Part shown: positions 13,884 through 26,116 of the stretch, one piece after another
How the letters are laid out: each line of letters starts with the position of its first letter
How positions within the stretch are numbered: the first letter of the stretch is position 1
The notes under the pieces: generated by a model
Seen by the model: only the letters and a program-made list of their open reading frames with translations
Databases searched by the model: none
Told to the model about the DNA's origin: nothing
Program-made: the position numbers and the translations under genes
Assembly (NCBI RefSeq): GCF_009604385.1
Contig: NZ_WEGJ01000002.1
Span: forward strand, 434,001-498,000
Direction: 5' to 3'
Source of the DNA: Streptomyces smaragdinus
GTDB taxonomy: Bacteria > Actinomycetota > Actinomycetes > Streptomycetales > Streptomycetaceae
DNA length: 64,000 bases

Positions 13884-15244
13884 ACGTGTTGCTCCTCGGG
13901 GGATCGGGTGGTGTCGCTTCGCGCGCGGATGAACCGGGTGAGCCGGGAGACGCCCTCCTCGATCTCGGCGTCGGTGAGGAAGCTGGTCGACAGGCGCAGG
14001 GCGTGGTGGCCGCCGCCGCCCGGGTGGAAGAAGCTCATGGGTGTCCAGATGACCCCGTACTCCTCGGCGCAGTGGGCCAGTGAGGCGGTGTCGGCGCGGA
14101 AGGGCACGCGGACGGTGAGGAAGAAGCCGCCGTCCGGCCGGTTCCAGCCGACGCCGAGTTCCGCGCGTTCGCGGGGCGGGAGGTTGGCGTCCAGGGCGTG
14201 GAGGGTGGCGCGCATGGCGGCGCCGTAGCGGGCGGCGGGCCGGGTGTTGTGGGCGGAGAGCCGGCCGCCTGTCGCGAGGAGTGCGCCGGCGACGACGGCC
14301 TGGCTGAGGGACGGGGTGTTGACCGTCACCATGCCCTTGATTCTGGTGATTTCGTCGGCGAGCAGGCTCGTACGGCCCCGGTCGTCGGTCACCGGCTGGT
14401 CCGCGACGACGAACCCGACGCGGGCGCCGGGGAAGAGCGTCTTGGCGTACGACCCGATGTGCACGACCCGGTGGGAGCGGTCCAGGGACTTGAGGGTGGG
14501 CAGCGGCGGACCGGGGCTCACCCACCGGTAGGGGCTGTCCTCCAGCAGCAGGATGTCGTGGCGTTCCGCCAGCTCCAGCAGCTCGAGGCGGGACGCCATG
14601 CCCATGGTGTTGCCGGACGGATTGGAGTGGTCGGGGATCACGTAGCAGGCCCGCGGGCGCCGGGAGGCGGCCTTCTCGCGCAGGATCACCGCCTCCAGCG
14701 CGGCGCAGTCGAAGCCGTCGTCCGCCTCGGCCACCGTGGCGAGGGTCAGGTCCAGCAGGCGGGCCGCGCCGGTGATGCCCGAGTAACAGGGGTCGGGCAC
14801 CAGCAGTACGTCGTCGGGGCCGCCGAACAGGGCCCGCAGCGTCAGCAGCATGGCCTCCTGGGCGCCCACCGTGATCACGACGGACTCGGCGGGCACGTCG
14901 ATGCCCTCGTCGGCGAGGAGCGAGTCGGCCACGACCGGGCGGATCTGCCCGGCGGTCGCGCCGTACTGAAACACGGCGGTACGCACCTCGTCCGGGGTGC
15001 GGCCGGCCGCGGCCAGATGGTCGAGGTAGCCGCGCAGCCAGGTGAAGACCTGCTCGGTGTCGAAGAACCCGTCGTAGGGCCGGCCCGGGGCGAAGGAGAT
15101 CGCGCCCGGATAGCGGTGGGTTATCTCGTTCAGGAATGTCATGGAGTCGAGCACGGGATCGCTGACGGAGGAATGCAGGTCCCGTTTGTGCAAAAGGGTG
15201 GAGGAGGGGGCCGGATCGGAAGTGCCGAGGCGCTGCACGGACAT
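13880..15244 (-). CDS. hpgT: HpgT-type PLP aminotransferase (Dpg-forming)
   Basis: 454 residues, fold type I aminotransferase of the AAT-I/MocR-like class. In glycopeptide pathways HpgT transaminates the arylglyoxylates to Hpg or Dpg. The PLP Lys lies in HIGSYAKTLFPGARVGF; YVIPDHSNPSGNTM and LLEDSPYRWV are the usual cofactor-binding segments. ATG 15244 is preceded by GAGGGA at good spacing; the open frame continues upstream but does not look coding. It is first in the leftward operon, with an ATGA overlap at its end. No Hpg-forming genes (HmaS, Hmo) are in the window, so the likely job here is making Dpg. Confidence 0.92.
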   Translation of the reverse strand: MSVQRLGTSDPAPSSTLLHKRDLHSSVSDPVLDSMTFLNEITHRYPGAISFAPGRPYDGFFDTEQVFTWLRGYLDHLAAAGRTPDEVRTAVFQYGATAGQIRPVVADSLLADEGIDVPAESVVITVGAQEAMLLTLRALFGGPDDVLLVPDPCYSGITGAARLLDLTLATVAEADDGFDCAALEAVILREKAASRRPRACYVIPDHSNPSGNTMGMASRLELLELAERHDILLLEDSPYRWVSPGPPLPTLKSLDRSHRVVHIGSYAKTLFPGARVGFVVADQPVTDDRGRTSLLADEITRIKGMVTVNTPSLSQAVVAGALLATGGRLSAHNTRPAARYGAAMRATLHALDANLPPRERAELGVGWNRPDGGFFLTVRVPFRADTASLAHCAEEYGVIWTPMSFFHPGGGGHHALRLSTSFLTDAEIEEGVSRLTRFIRARSDTTRSPEEQHV

Positions 15245-15530
15245 GGGGTTTCCCTCGCGATGTCGGAATGTGCGCGGCTCGGTGTTCGCGCACGTGCCGG
15301 AACGGGGCCCACAATCCATGACCGCGGGAGCGTTCGACAAGAGCGGGACCCCGCCGACCGGCGGCAACGCCTCGCCGGGGGTGTTCACTTGACGGACCTG
15401 GGGCGCTGTTGTTGACTCTGCGCGGCCCCGTCCCCGACGGCCGGTTCCGTCCCTCCCGTATTCCTTCTGATGGTGTGTCGGTCCCGGAATTCTCGGGACG
15501 GCCGGCGCGCCGGAGAGAAAGGGCAGCGCT
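15245..15530. promoter_or_regulatory. Divergent promoter region, hpgT / mbtH-NRPS
   Basis: 286 bases between the two divergent biosynthetic operons, so both promoters should lie here. TTGACG and TTGACT hexamers occur at about 15393 and 15412 on the plus strand, but no clear -10 element follows. A GTTCGACA sequence near 15332 resembles one half of the StrR-type site of glycopeptide clusters; I do not find the other half. No regulator gene for the cluster is in view. Confidence 0.5.
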
Positions 15531-15743
15531 GTGGTCAATCCCTTCGACGACGACGAATCCGTCTTTCTGGTCCTGGTGAATTCCGAGGGTCAGCACTCCC
15601 TGTGGCCGGCGTTCGCGGACGTACCCGCCGGCTGGGACCGGGTCTTCGGGGAGGCGACCCGGCAGGAGTGCCTGGCCCACATCGAGTCGTCCTGGACGGA
15701 CATGAGGCCGCGCAGCCTCGTCGAGGCCATGGCGCAGGACTGA
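15531..15743 (+). CDS. MbtH-like protein
   Basis: 70 residues. MbtH-like proteins bind NRPS adenylation domains and are often needed for their folding and activity. The family pattern is clear: N-terminal NPFDDDE, central [19 protein letters not shown], then SWTDMRP. The start is GTG 15531 with GGAGAG upstream. The gene ends 14 bases before the ATG of the following NRPS, so the two are very likely co-transcribed. Confidence 0.97.
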   Translation: MVNPFDDDESVFLVLVNSEGQHSLWPAFADVPAGWDRVFGEATRQECLAHIESSWTDMRPRSLVEAMAQD

Positions 15744-15757
15744 CGGGAGCGTTCGCG

Positions 15758-18700
15758 ATGGCACCGACGGCAGACGTCCCCCCGCGGCCGGACACGCTGG
15801 CCGAGTTGATCGGCGCCCAGTGCGACCGCACTCCGGACGCCGTCGCGCTGATCCGCGGGGACGAGCAGGTCACGTATCGCGAACTGCGCTCCCGGGCCGC
15901 CCGGCTCGCCGGGATCCTGGTCCGGCGGGGGATCGGGGCCGAGGACGTCGTCGCCGTGGCCATGCCCCGTTCCGTCGGCGCCGTCTGCGCGCTCTACGCC
16001 GTCACCATGACCGGCGCGGCCTGGCTCCCCCTCGATCCCGCCCTGCCCCCGGCGCGTCTGGCCGGCATGCTGCGTGACGCGGCGGCGGCGCTGGTCGTCA
16101 CCGGGGGTACGGTGCGGCCGGTGCTGCCGCCGGACGCCCCGGAGGCCGTCGACGCCTTCGCGGACGGGCCGGCGGACCTGCCGGTGCCGGTACGCCCGTA
16201 CGGCCCGGCGAACACCGCGTACGTCATCTACACCTCCGGCTCCACCGGCCGCCCCAAGGGCGTCGCGGTCACCCACGCCGGCCTCGCCGCGCTCGCCGCC
16301 ACCCACGGCGGCGCGACCGGGACGGGTCCCGGCGACCGGGTGCTGCAGGCGGCCTCACCGAGCTTCGACGTGTCCGTCTCCGACCTCCTGGCCGCCCTCA
16401 CCCGGGGCGCCGCCCTGGTCCTGCCGGAGGAGTCCGACCAGGTGGTGGGCGAGGAACTCGCCGCGCTGATCGACCGGCAGGGCATCACCCACGCCGACCT
16501 CTCCGTCGGCATGCTCGCCTCCCTCCCCGACGGCCCCCTGCCGACCCTGCGCTCCGTCGTCCTGGGCGGCGAGGCCGTGCCCCGCGAACTCGTCGCCCGC
16601 TGGGCCGACCGCGCCGAGGTCCGCAACGGCTACGGCCCCACCGAGTTCACCGTCACCGCCACCCTCTCCGCCCCCCTCACCGGACTGCGCCGCCCGCCCA
16701 TCGGCACCCCCTGCCTCGGCAGCCACGTCCACCTCCTCGACGACCGGCTGCGCCCCGTCCCCGACGGCGTCCCCGGGGAGATCTACCTGCGGGGCCCGGG
16801 CCTCGCGCGCGGCTATCTGGGACGCCCCGCCCAGACCGCCGAACGGTTCGTCGCCTGCCCCTTCGGCTCCCCGGGCGAACGCATGTACCGCACCGGTGAC
16901 CTGGCGGTCCGGCTGCCCGACGGACAGCTGGACTTCCTGCGCCGCCTCGACGATCAGATCAAGATCCGCGGCTTCCGCATCGAACCGGGCGAGATCGAGG
17001 CCGCCCTGCGCACCCACCCCGACGTCCGCGAGGCCGCCGTCACCGCCTGGACCGACAACGCGGGCCGCCGCCACCTCGTCGCCTACGCCGTATGCGACAC
17101 GGACCCGCCCGCCGGGCTGCGCGAACACTGCGCCGAACGCCTGCCGCACTACATGGTCCCCACCACCGTGGTCGTCCTCCCCGCCCTCCCGCACAACACG
17201 TCCGGCAAGGTCGACCGCGCCGCGCTGCCCGCCCCGGTCCTCGCACCCGACCCCGCCACCCCGGGCGGATCCGCCGACGCGACCGAGAACACCCTGTGCC
17301 ACCTCTTCGGCGAGGTACTCGGCCTGCCCGCCGTGGCCGTCTCCGACTCCTTCTTCGCCCTCGGCGGCGACTCGATCACCGCGATCCAGCTCGTCTCCAC
17401 CGCCCGCCGCGCCGGCCTGCGCATCACCCCGCGCCAGGTGTTCGCCTCACCCACCCCACAGGCCCTGGCCACCCTCGCCGCACCCGTCGCCACCGACGAG
17501 ACGCCCGCCGAGGACCCCGGCGCGGGCATCGGCACCCTGCTCCCCACCCCGATCACCGCCTGGCTGGACACCCGCCCCGGCCCGCAGACCGGCTACCACC
17601 AGTCCCTCGGCCTCTCCCTCCCCGCCGGAACCACCCGGCCCCACCTCACCGCCGCGCTCCAGGCCCTGCTCGACCGCCACGACATGCTGCGGCTGCACGG
17701 CTCCCGAACGACAGCCCCCGGAACCGTCCGGGCCGAAGACATCCTCGAGTGGGTACGCGACGGCGACCGGACCGCCCTCGCCGAGGACGCCCGCCTCCAC
17801 CTCGACCCCGACCACGGCATCGTCCTGCAGGCCCGCTGCCTCGCCCCGCGGACGCCGGACGGCCCCCCGTACCTCATCCTCGTCGCCCACCACCGCGTCG
17901 TCGACGGCGTCTCCTGGCGCATCCTGCGCGAAGACCTCCACACGGCCCTGACCGCCGCCCGCGCCGGACACCCCCCGGTGCTCGAGGCCCCCGCGGTCTC
18001 CTTCCGCACCTGGACCCGGCTCCTCGCCGACGAAGCGCGCGAGGCCGAACTCCCCTTCTGGCGCGAGGTCCTGGACACCCCCGCCACCCTGCCCGGCCCC
18101 CTCGCCTTCGACCCCGCGCGGGACACCCACGCCACCGCCGGCCGCCTCCGGCTCGCCCTGCCCGCCGACACCACCCGCGCCCTCCTCGCCGACCTGCCCG
18201 CCGCCTTCGGCGCCCAGGTCAACGACGTCCTGCTGACCGCCTTCTCCCTCGCCCTGGCCCACTGGCGGACCCGGCGCGACCCCGACGCCGCCACCGCCGT
18301 ACTGATCGGACTCGAGGGCCACGGCCGCGAGGAGCTCCGCCCCGGACTGGACCTCTCCCGTACGGTCGGCTGGTTCACCGCCGTCCACCCGGTCCGCCTC
18401 GACCCCGGCCCGACCCCCTGGCGGGACGTCGAACACGGCGGGGACGCACTCGGCGCCGCCCTGCGCCGGGTCAAGGAACAGCTCCACACCCTCCCCGGCC
18501 ACGGCATCGGCTACGGACTGCTGCGCTACCTCAACCCCACGACCGCGCCCACCCTCGCCCGTACCCCCGAACCCGACGTGGAGTTCAACTACCTGGGCCG
18601 CTTCCCCCAGGACGGCGTCACCGCCGCCGACTGGCTCGACGGCGCCGACCTGCTCGGCGAGGGCGCCGACGCCGACATGGCCCTGCCGCACGCACTCGGC

Positions 18701-21700
18701 CTCGATGTCCTCGCCCTCGACACGGCCGACGGCCCGACCCTCCTCGCCGAATGGAGCTGGGCCGGCAGGCTCCTGACCGACACCGACGTCACCGAACTAG
18801 CCGACGCCTGGTTCACCGCCCTGCGCGGCCTCGTCACCCACGCCCGCACCGGCGCCGTACACGGCCACGTCCCCTCCGACTTCCCCCTGGCCCACCCCGA
18901 CCAGCCCACCCTCGACGCCCTCGCCGCGCACGGCCGCCTCACCCACGTCTGGCCGGCCACCCCCATGCAGACCGGCATGGCCTTCCACGCCGACTACGAC
19001 CGCCACGACACCGACGTCTACACGGCCGTCTCCGTCTTCGACATCACCGGCACCCCCGACGAGCACCGCCTGCGCACCGCCGCGACCGCCCTCCTGGCCC
19101 GCCACCCCCAACTGCGGGCAGGCTTCCACACCCAGGACGACGGCACCCTCCTCCAGGTCGTCCACGACGACGGCGAACCGCAGCTCGTCGTACGGGACCT
19201 CAGCGACGCCCCCGACCCCGAAGCGGCCGCCGCCGCCGTCGTCACCGAGGAACGCACCCGCCGCTTCGACCTCACCGCCCCACCCCTCATCCGCTGGCTC
19301 CTGCTGCGCCTCGCCCCGGGCCAACACCGGCTGATCGTCACCACCCACCACATCCTGCTCGACGGCTGGTCCGTCCCGGTGTTCGCCCAGGAACTGTGGA
19401 CCCTCTACGCCACACACGGCGACCCGAACGCCCTCCCGCCGGCCACCTCCTACGAGAACTACCTCTCCTGGATCGCCGCCCAGGACAAGCCGGCCGCCCA
19501 CACCGCATGGACCCGGGCCCTCGAGGACCTCCCCGGCCCCACCCTCGTCACCGCGTCCCCGCCCTCCCACCGGAACGTGATCCCGCACCGCCTGACCCGC
19601 GAACTCCCGCACCACGTCACCGACGCCCTGGGCCGCACCGCCCGGCGCCACGGCGTGACGGTCAACACCCTGATCCAGTGCGCCTGGGGTGTCCTCCTCT
19701 CCGCCCTCACCGGCAAGGACGACGTCGTCTTCGGCTCCGCGGTCTCCGGCCGCCCGCACGAACTCCCGCACGTGGAGCGCATGGTGGGCCTCCTCATCGA
19801 CACCGTCCCGGTCCGGGTACGGATCCGGCCGGACGACACCTGGGCGGCACTCCTCGAGCGGGTACAGGGCGAACAGGCCCGGCTGATGGAGCACCAGCAC
19901 CTCGGGCTGCCCGAGATCCAGCGGGCCGCCGGTCACGGGCCGCTCTTTGACACCCTGGTCGCGTACGGCAACTACCCGTCGCCCGGGGAACTCGGCGGGC
20001 CGCTGCTGGACGGCGTCGAGGTCGAACTCCGGGAGGACGTGGACAGCGCGCACTACCCGCTGATCCTGGCCGTCCTGCCGGGGGAGGGCCTGTGCCTCCA
20101 GCTCGACCACCAGCCCGGGGCATTCACCGGGGCGGAGGCCCTCCTGGACCGCTTCCAACTGATCCTCACCCAGCTCGGCGACGACTCCCTGGATGCTGTC
20201 GCCTCGGCGGATCTGCTGCTGCCCGATGAGCGTGTGCTGTTGGGCTGGAACAGCAAAGAGCATCCGGCGGCCTCGCTGGGGGAGCTGCTGGTGGCTCAGG
20301 CTCGTCGCACTCCGGACGCGGTGGCGGTGGAGGGCGCGGACGGTTCGGTGCTCTCGTACGCGGAGCTGGTGGCGTGGGCGGGGCGGCTGGCGGGTTCGCT
20401 GGTGGCTGCCGGTGTGGGGCCGGAGTCGTCGGTGGGGGTGCTGACCGGGCGGTCGGTGCGGCAGGTCGTGGGGACAGCGGCGGTGGTGCTGGCCGGGGGC
20501 CGGTACGTGCCGCTGGACGACCGCTATCCCGTGGAGCGGCTGTCGCAGGTGATGCGGGACAGCGGTGTGGCGGCGCTGCTGGTCGACGAGGACCACTCGG
20601 TGCGGGGAGCGGACGTGCCCGTGATTGTCGTGGGCGACCGCTTGGAGTCCGCGGAGCCGGTGATTCCCGTTCGGGTGGAGCCGGATGCCTCCGCCTACGT
20701 GATGTTCACGTCGGGCTCCACGGGCGTGCCGAAGGGCGTTGTCGTCACCCACCGCAATGTGGTGGACCTGGCGTTCAGCGGATGCTTCGACGGCGAGGGG
20801 CACCGCAGGGTGCTGTTTCACTCGCCGGTGGCGTTCGACGCCGCGACGTACGAGCTGTGGGCCCCCTTGCTGCGCGGTGGCCGCGTGGTGGTTGCCCCGG
20901 CGGGCCGGCTGGACGTCGCGGACTACCGGCGCCTGCTGGCGGACGGCCGGGTGGGCGCCCTGTTCATGACGGCGGCGCTCTTCGACCTGGTCGCGCAGGA
21001 GGACCCGGCGGCGTTCGCCACCGTCGCGGAGGTGTGGGCCGGGGGAGAGGCGATTTCCGGCGGGTCGCTGCGGCGGGTGCTCGAGGCGTGTCCGGGTGCG
21101 CGAGTGGTGAACGGGTACGGGCCGACGGAGACCACGACGTTCGCCACGTGCCGTCCGGTGGCCTCGCCGGACGAGGTCGGCGGGGGTGTGCCGATCGGGG
21201 TGGGGCTGGACAACGCGCGGACGTATGTCCTGGACAGCTTGCTGCGTCCGGTGCCGCCGGGGGTGGCGGGGGAGCTGTACGTGGCGGGGCCGGGTGTGGC
21301 GCGGGGGTACGAGGGGCGGCCGGGGCTGACGGCGGAGCGGTTCGTGGCGTGTCCGTTCGGTGGCGCGGGCGAGCGGATGTACCGCACGGGGGATGTGGTG
21401 CGGTGGAGTGCCGGGGGTGAGCTGGAGTTCCTGGGGCGGGACGACGACCAGGTGAAGATCCGCGGCTTCCGGATCGAACCCGGTGAGATCGAGGCGGTCC
21501 TGGCGGAGCATCCGGCCGTGCGCCGGGCCACGGTGCTGGTACGCGAGGACCGCCCGGGCGAGAAGACCCTCGTCGGCTACGTGATCGCCGACGCGACGGA
21601 GACCGAGGCGATCCGCGCCCACGCGACGCGGAAACTGCCCCCGTTCATGGTGCCGCTGCTGGTTCCGCTGGACGCGTTCCCCCTGACCGCCAACAACAAG

Positions 21701-24700
21701 ATCGACCGCAGCGCACTACCGGCACCCGAACAGCCTCCCGTGGGGCAGACGCCGCGCCGACCGCTCACCCCCCGCCAGGAAGCCCTGTGCACCCTGTTCG
21801 CCGAGGTGCTGGACTTGGACCGGGTCGGCCCGGACGACAGCTTCTTCGACCTCGGCGGCCACTCCCTCGCCGCGATGAAACTGGTCGGCCGCATCCGCAG
21901 GACACTGGCCGCGGACCTCACCGTCAAAACCCTCTTCCAGCACCCCACCGTGACCGAACTCGACCAGCGGCTGACGACTTTCGTCGACCGGCCGACGGTA
22001 CGGGCGACGGAACGCCCCGACCCGATCCCCCTCTCGTACGCCCAGCAACGCCTGTGGTTCGCGGAACAGCTGGAGGGCCCGAGCGCCCTCTACAACACCC
22101 CCTTCGCGATCAGGCTGGACGGCGAGATCCAGCTCCCGGCACTGCGCGCCGCCCTCCGCGACGTCGCGGCCCGGCACGAGGCGCTCAGGACCGTATGCCC
22201 GGTCGGCCCCCAGGGCCAGCCGTACCAGCGGATCCTCGCGCCCGACGAGACCGAGGTGCCGCTGGAAACGGCGACCGTCGCGGACGAGGCGGCACGCGCC
22301 CAGGCGGTACGGGCGGCGGGCCTGCGCACCTTCGACATCTCCGCGGAAGCGCCCTTCCGCGCCGCACTGTTCAGCATCTCCGCCACCGACCACGTCCTCG
22401 TCCTCGCCCTGCACCACATCGCCAGCGACGGCTGGTCGGCCGCACCCCTGTTCACGGACCTGGGCACCGCGTACGCGGCCCGGGTCGCGGGTGACACCCC
22501 CGCACTGAAGCCGCTGCCGGTGCAGTACGCGGACTACACGCTCTGGCAGCGCGAATCGCTGGGCGACGAGGGCGACGCACGGACACCGGCGTCGCGACAG
22601 CTGGAATTCTGGCGCCGCACCCTCGCCGACGCCCCCGACGAGCTCGCACTTCCCTACGACCACCCGCGGCCGTCCAGAACCGAACACCACGGCGGCTTCC
22701 TGCGCTTCGACGTCGACGCGGCGGTACACGGGGCGCTCACACGGATCGCCGCGGAGCACCAGGTCAGCATGTTCATGGTGTGCCAGGCCGCGGTGGCCGC
22801 CCTCTACACCCGTATCGGCGCGGGCACGGACATCGTCCTTGGCGCGGCCGTCGCCGGACGTACCGACGAAGCCCTCCACGACCTGGTCGGCTTCTTCGTC
22901 AACAACCTGGCCCTGCGCACCAGCACGGCCGGCAACCCGGCCTTCACCGACCTGCTGGCCCGGGTCCGCACCACCGGCCTGGCGGCGTACGAGAACCAGG
23001 ACGTGCCCTTCGAGCGGCTGGTGGAACACCTCAATCCGGAGCGGCAGCCCGGCCGTCACCCGCTGTTCCAGACCGCGGTGACGATCAACAGCCAGACTCC
23101 GCTGCCGACGGAGTTCGCCCACCTTGCCTGCGCGGAGTACACCTTCGACCTGGACCTGGCCAAGTACGACCTGTCCTTCGACTTCTCCGAGACCTGGACG
23201 TCCGACGCCGTCCCGGCGGGGATCCACGGCACGGTGGAGTACGCCGCGGAGCTGTTCGACGAGGAGACGGTGGCGAGTCTCGCCGGGCGGCTGGTCCGGC
23301 TGCTGGAGGCCGTCGCGGAGCGGCCGGAGAGACGGCTGGCGGACATCGAGCTGGTCACGCCGTCGGAGCGCGAGTGCGTGCTGGTGGAGTGGAACGGCGC
23401 GGAGCGGGAGGTTCCGGACGGGTCGCTGGGGGAGTTGCTGGCGGCGCGGGCCCGGCGTACTCCGGACGCGGTGGCGGTGGAGGGCGCGGACGGAGCGGTG
23501 CTCTCGTACGCGGAGCTGCTGGGCCGGGCGGGGCGGCTCGCGGGAGCGCTGGCGGCGGCCGGTGTGGGGCCGGAGTCGTCGGTGGGGGTGCTGACGGAGC
23601 GGTCCGTGGGGCAGGTGGCGGGGCTGGTCGCGGTGGTGCTGGCGGGGGGCCGGTACGTGCCGCTGGACGACCGGCATCCCGTGGAGCGGCTGTCGCAGGT
23701 GATGTCGGCCGGCGGGGTGACGGCGCTGCTGGTCGACAAGGACCACCGGGAACACGACCTCGTGAAGACGGCGAAGGTACCCGTGGTCGTCGTCTCCGAC
23801 CGGCCGCAGGACGGCACCGAGGAATTCGTACCGCCCCGGGTGGAGCCGGATGCTTCTGCGTACGTGATGTTCACGTCGGGCTCCACGGGCGTGCCGAAAG
23901 GCGTGGTCGTCACCCACCGCAACGTGGTGGACCTGGCGTTCAGCGGATGCTTCGACGGTGAGGGGCACCGCAGGGTGCTGTTCCATTCGCCGGTGGCGTT
24001 CGACGCGGCGACGTACGAGCTGTGGGTGCCGCTGCTGCGCGGCGGCCGCGTGGTGGTGGCACCGGCGGGCCGGCTGGACGTGGCGGACTACCGGCGGCTG
24101 CTGGCGGACGGCCGGGTGGGCGCCCTGTTCATGACGACGGCGCTGTTCAACGTGGTGGCGCAGGACGACCCCTCGGCGTTCGCCGGAGTGGCGGAGGTGT
24201 GGTCGGGAGGCGAGGCCGTCTCGCCGGGATCCTTCCGCCGCGTACTCGAGACGTGCCCGGATCTGCGGGCGGTGCATGTGTACGGGCCGACGGAGACCAC
24301 GACGTTCGCGACCTGCCGCCCTCTCGCCTCACCGGACGAGGCCGGCGGGGGCGTACCGATCGGCGCGGGGCTGGACAACGTACGGACGTACGTCCTGGAC
24401 GACTTCCTGCGCCCCGTGCCACCGGGCGTGGCGGGCGAACTGTACGTGGCGGGGCCGGGCGTGGCCCGCGGCTACGCCGGCCGCCCGGGACTGACGGCGG
24501 AGCGCTTCGTGGCCTGCCCGTTCGGCGACGCCGGTGAGCGGATGTACCGTACGGGCGACGTGGTGCGCTGGAGCACCGGGGGCGAGCTGGAGTTCCTGGG
24601 CCGGGGCGACGACCAGGTGAAGATCCGCGGCTTCCGCATCGAACCCGGTGAGATCGAGGCGGTCCTGACGGAGCACCCCGACGTTCGCAGCGCCCTGGTC

Positions 24701-25222
24701 CTGGTCCGCGAGGACCGCCCGGGCGAGAAGACCCTGGTCGCCTACGTCGTGACGGACACCGAGGACACCGCGAGCATCCACGCCCATGCCAGGCGGAAAC
24801 TCCCCCCGTACATGGTGCCGCTGCTGCTGCCCCTGACCGAGTACCCCCTGACCGCCAACAACAAGATCGACCGCGCCGCCCTGCCGGCACCCCGCCACAC
24901 ACCGACCACCACCCGACGAGCCCCCCTCACCCCCCGCCAGGAACTCCTGTGCGCGGTCTTCGCGGAGACCCTGGGCCTCGACGAAATCGGCGTGGACGAC
25001 AGCTTCTTCGACCTCGGCGGCCACTCCCTCCTGGCCACCAGAATCGTCGGCCGCATCCGCAACGACCTGGGCGGCACCCTCTCCCTCCGCACCTTCTTCG
25101 ACCACCCCACGGTCGCGGCCCTCGACACCCTCCTCACCGACGCCACCCCAGAATCCCCGCCCGCAACCCGCCCGGCCCTCCGCCGCATGCGCCCCCGCCC
25201 CGACGGCCCGGCCCGGCCATAG
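15758..25222 (+). CDS. NRPS, A-T-E-C-A-T-C-A-T, initiating synthetase
   Basis: 3,154 residues. Approximate domains: A 20-490 (no C in front), T 507-575 (GGDS, Ser near 538), epimerase 590-1040 ([19 protein letters not shown]), C 1060-1490 (HHILLDGWS, following an E so probably of the D-L type), A 1505-1985, T 2005-2075, C 2090-2525 (HHIASDGWS), A 2550-3040, T 3062-3130. No thioesterase follows. Pocket codes read by eye: DVSDVGGVTK (unassigned; the Asp at position 4 recalls basic-residue codes), DAYFWGGTFK and DAYFWGVTFK (Val/aliphatic-like). The missing first C domain marks it as the starting enzyme, loading a residue that becomes D. A2 and A3 are close copies at DNA level. ATG 15758 is chosen as the first Met after the mbtH stop. 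Confidence 0.95.
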   Translation: MAPTADVPPRPDTLAELIGAQCDRTPDAVALIRGDEQVTYRELRSRAARLAGILVRRGIGAEDVVAVAMPRSVGAVCALYAVTMTGAAWLPLDPALPPARLAGMLRDAAAALVVTGGTVRPVLPPDAPEAVDAFADGPADLPVPVRPYGPANTAYVIYTSGSTGRPKGVAVTHAGLAALAATHGGATGTGPGDRVLQAASPSFDVSVSDLLAALTRGAALVLPEESDQVVGEELAALIDRQGITHADLSVGMLASLPDGPLPTLRSVVLGGEAVPRELVARWADRAEVRNGYGPTEFTVTATLSAPLTGLRRPPIGTPCLGSHVHLLDDRLRPVPDGVPGEIYLRGPGLARGYLGRPAQTAERFVACPFGSPGERMYRTGDLAVRLPDGQLDFLRRLDDQIKIRGFRIEPGEIEAALRTHPDVREAAVTAWTDNAGRRHLVAYAVCDTDPPAGLREHCAERLPHYMVPTTVVVLPALPHNTSGKVDRAALPAPVLAPDPATPGGSADATENTLCHLFGEVLGLPAVAVSDSFFALGGDSITAIQLVSTARRAGLRITPRQVFASPTPQALATLAAPVATDETPAEDPGAGIGTLLPTPITAWLDTRPGPQTGYHQSLGLSLPAGTTRPHLTAALQALLDRHDMLRLHGSRTTAPGTVRAEDILEWVRDGDRTALAEDARLHLDPDHGIVLQARCLAPRTPDGPPYLILVAHHRVVDGVSWRILREDLHTALTAARAGHPPVLEAPAVSFRTWTRLLADEAREAELPFWREVLDTPATLPGPLAFDPARDTHATAGRLRLALPADTTRALLADLPAAFGAQVNDVLLTAFSLALAHWRTRRDPDAATAVLIGLEGHGREELRPGLDLSRTVGWFTAVHPVRLDPGPTPWRDVEHGGDALGAALRRVKEQLHTLPGHGIGYGLLRYLNPTTAPTLARTPEPDVEFNYLGRFPQDGVTAADWLDGADLLGEGADADMALPHALGLDVLALDTADGPTLLAEWSWAGRLLTDTDVTELADAWFTALRGLVTHARTGAVHGHVPSDFPLAHPDQPTLDALAAHGRLTHVWPATPMQTGMAFHADYDRHDTDVYTAVSVFDITGTPDEHRLRTAATALLARHPQLRAGFHTQDDGTLLQVVHDDGEPQLVVRDLSDAPDPEAAAAAVVTEERTRRFDLTAPPLIRWLLLRLAPGQHRLIVTTHHILLDGWSVPVFAQELWTLYATHGDPNALPPATSYENYLSWIAAQDKPAAHTAWTRALEDLPGPTLVTASPPSHRNVIPHRLTRELPHHVTDALGRTARRHGVTVNTLIQCAWGVLLSALTGKDDVVFGSAVSGRPHELPHVERMVGLLIDTVPVRVRIRPDDTWAALLERVQGEQARLMEHQHLGLPEIQRAAGHGPLFDTLVAYGNYPSPGELGGPLLDGVEVELREDVDSAHYPLILAVLPGEGLCLQLDHQPGAFTGAEALLDRFQLILTQLGDDSLDAVASADLLLPDERVLLGWNSKEHPAASLGELLVAQARRTPDAVAVEGADGSVLSYAELVAWAGRLAGSLVAAGVGPESSVGVLTGRSVRQVVGTAAVVLAGGRYVPLDDRYPVERLSQVMRDSGVAALLVDEDHSVRGADVPVIVVGDRLESAEPVIPVRVEPDASAYVMFTSGSTGVPKGVVVTHRNVVDLAFSGCFDGEGHRRVLFHSPVAFDAATYELWAPLLRGGRVVVAPAGRLDVADYRRLLADGRVGALFMTAALFDLVAQEDPAAFATVAEVWAGGEAISGGSLRRVLEACPGARVVNGYGPTETTTFATCRPVASPDEVGGGVPIGVGLDNARTYVLDSLLRPVPPGVAGELYVAGPGVARGYEGRPGLTAERFVACPFGGAGERMYRTGDVVRWSAGGELEFLGRDDDQVKIRGFRIEPGEIEAVLAEHPAVRRATVLVREDRPGEKTLVGYVIADATETEAIRAHATRKLPPFMVPLLVPLDAFPLTANNKIDRSALPAPEQPPVGQTPRRPLTPRQEALCTLFAEVLDLDRVGPDDSFFDLGGHSLAAMKLVGRIRRTLAADLTVKTLFQHPTVTELDQRLTTFVDRPTVRATERPDPIPLSYAQQRLWFAEQLEGPSALYNTPFAIRLDGEIQLPALRAALRDVAARHEALRTVCPVGPQGQPYQRILAPDETEVPLETATVADEAARAQAVRAAGLRTFDISAEAPFRAALFSISATDHVLVLALHHIASDGWSAAPLFTDLGTAYAARVAGDTPALKPLPVQYADYTLWQRESLGDEGDARTPASRQLEFWRRTLADAPDELALPYDHPRPSRTEHHGGFLRFDVDAAVHGALTRIAAEHQVSMFMVCQAAVAALYTRIGAGTDIVLGAAVAGRTDEALHDLVGFFVNNLALRTSTAGNPAFTDLLARVRTTGLAAYENQDVPFERLVEHLNPERQPGRHPLFQTAVTINSQTPLPTEFAHLACAEYTFDLDLAKYDLSFDFSETWTSDAVPAGIHGTVEYAAELFDEETVASLAGRLVRLLEAVAERPERRLADIELVTPSERECVLVEWNGAEREVPDGSLGELLAARARRTPDAVAVEGADGAVLSYAELLGRAGRLAGALAAAGVGPESSVGVLTERSVGQVAGLVAVVLAGGRYVPLDDRHPVERLSQVMSAGGVTALLVDKDHREHDLVKTAKVPVVVVSDRPQDGTEEFVPPRVEPDASAYVMFTSGSTGVPKGVVVTHRNVVDLAFSGCFDGEGHRRVLFHSPVAFDAATYELWVPLLRGGRVVVAPAGRLDVADYRRLLADGRVGALFMTTALFNVVAQDDPSAFAGVAEVWSGGEAVSPGSFRRVLETCPDLRAVHVYGPTETTTFATCRPLASPDEAGGGVPIGAGLDNVRTYVLDDFLRPVPPGVAGELYVAGPGVARGYAGRPGLTAERFVACPFGDAGERMYRTGDVVRWSTGGELEFLGRGDDQVKIRGFRIEPGEIEAVLTEHPDVRSALVLVREDRPGEKTLVAYVVTDTEDTASIHAHARRKLPPYMVPLLLPLTEYPLTANNKIDRAALPAPRHTPTTTRRAPLTPRQELLCAVFAETLGLDEIGVDDSFFDLGGHSLLATRIVGRIRNDLGGTLSLRTFFDHPTVAALDTLLTDATPESPPATRPALRRMRPRPDGPARP

Positions 25223-25249
25223 AGAGCCGCCATCATCCAGAATCGAGGC

Positions 25250-25834
25250 ATGGACGTCCCCAAGCTCCTGGAAGCCGCCTCGCTGCTCGTCCCCGAAGCC
25301 GTCGCCACCGAGAACGACATCACGGTGAACGACGTCTGGGAGTACCTCGCCCACGACGAGTGGGAAGTCGCTCTCGACCTGCTGGAGGAACTCGGCGACG
25401 CCCACCCGCTCCCGCTCACCTTCTGGGACACCCTCGCCACCGCCGCCGAGCGAATGAGCCTCGAAAGGAGCGCGGCCTGGTGCCACTGGCGCTGCTACGA
25501 AACGCGCCACGGCATCATCCGGGCCGACCTCACCCTCAGGCCGCCGCAGGAGGCCACCCGGCAGACACCCTTTTCCGGAGCCGGCGTCCTGCGACCCATG
25601 TGGGACATCGGAGACACGACCCCGACCGGCGAACCCAACCTCCACGTAGCCCGACTCTGGGTGGAGTTCACACCTGCCATGGACCCGGGAGGCCGGGCCA
25701 CCGTGCGTCTTGCCCCACTTGTCCCATCCAGGTGGCGGCAGCTTCAGCCCGGTCAATCGATCACCATGCACGAAGACCGCACGATCGCCGGCACGGCGAT
25801 CGTCCTAGAGATCCAGCACCCGCCTGCCGCGTAG
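25250..25834 (+). CDS. Hypothetical protein with EF-Tu-like beta-barrel C-terminus
   Basis: 194 residues, unrecognised. The N-terminal half is helical and acidic (KLLEAASLLVPEA, WEVALDLLEELGDAHP, a small-repeat look). The C-terminal half, from GVLRPMWDIG to GTAIVLEI, resembles the third beta-barrel domain of elongation factor Tu: a GGRATVRLAPL strand, then PGQSITMHEDRTIAGTA. No GTPase domain is present. ATG 25250 has GAGG just upstream and lies 27 bases after the NRPS stop, so it could be co-transcribed, although nothing links its function to peptide synthesis. Confidence 0.75.
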   Translation: MDVPKLLEAASLLVPEAVATENDITVNDVWEYLAHDEWEVALDLLEELGDAHPLPLTFWDTLATAAERMSLERSAAWCHWRCYETRHGIIRADLTLRPPQEATRQTPFSGAGVLRPMWDIGDTTPTGEPNLHVARLWVEFTPAMDPGGRATVRLAPLVPSRWRQLQPGQSITMHEDRTIAGTAIVLEIQHPPAA

Positions 25835-26070
25835 CAGCCACATTCAGTGGCATCAAATGCCCTGATCGTCCGCTTTTCCTGGATAAAGCTTCAATTACGA
25901 TCCGGTGACCCTTTGGCGGGGCGGCGCCCCCTGCGCGGGCTGACGCAACCGGCTGACCAGCGCCTTTCCAACGAAGGCAGAGTGACTGCGAGCCCGTACG
26001 TCGGCTCCGGCGCGAAAAACCGGACGGAACGTGGAACCACGTCGCACACGTCTTAACGGAGTAGAGGGCG

Positions 26071-26089
26071 CCACGGCCGACCGCCGTGG
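26071..26089. promoter_or_regulatory. Inverted repeat upstream of the DUF5937/ArsR regulator
   Basis: Perfect 7-base arms CCACGGC and GCCGTGG with spacer CGACC, ending 27 bases before the regulator ATG. It could be an autoregulatory operator or a hairpin in the leader RNA. It lies within 282 bases (25835-26116) that otherwise hold no gene. Confidence 0.35.
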
Positions 26090-26116
26090 GGGGAAGCGTT
26101 TTCGGGGGGGCTGCGC

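Noticed and set aside
15325..15345. StrR-type regulator site upstream of the NRPS/hpgT operons
   Set aside because: Only one half (GTTCGACA) is present; the inverted half at the required distance is missing.
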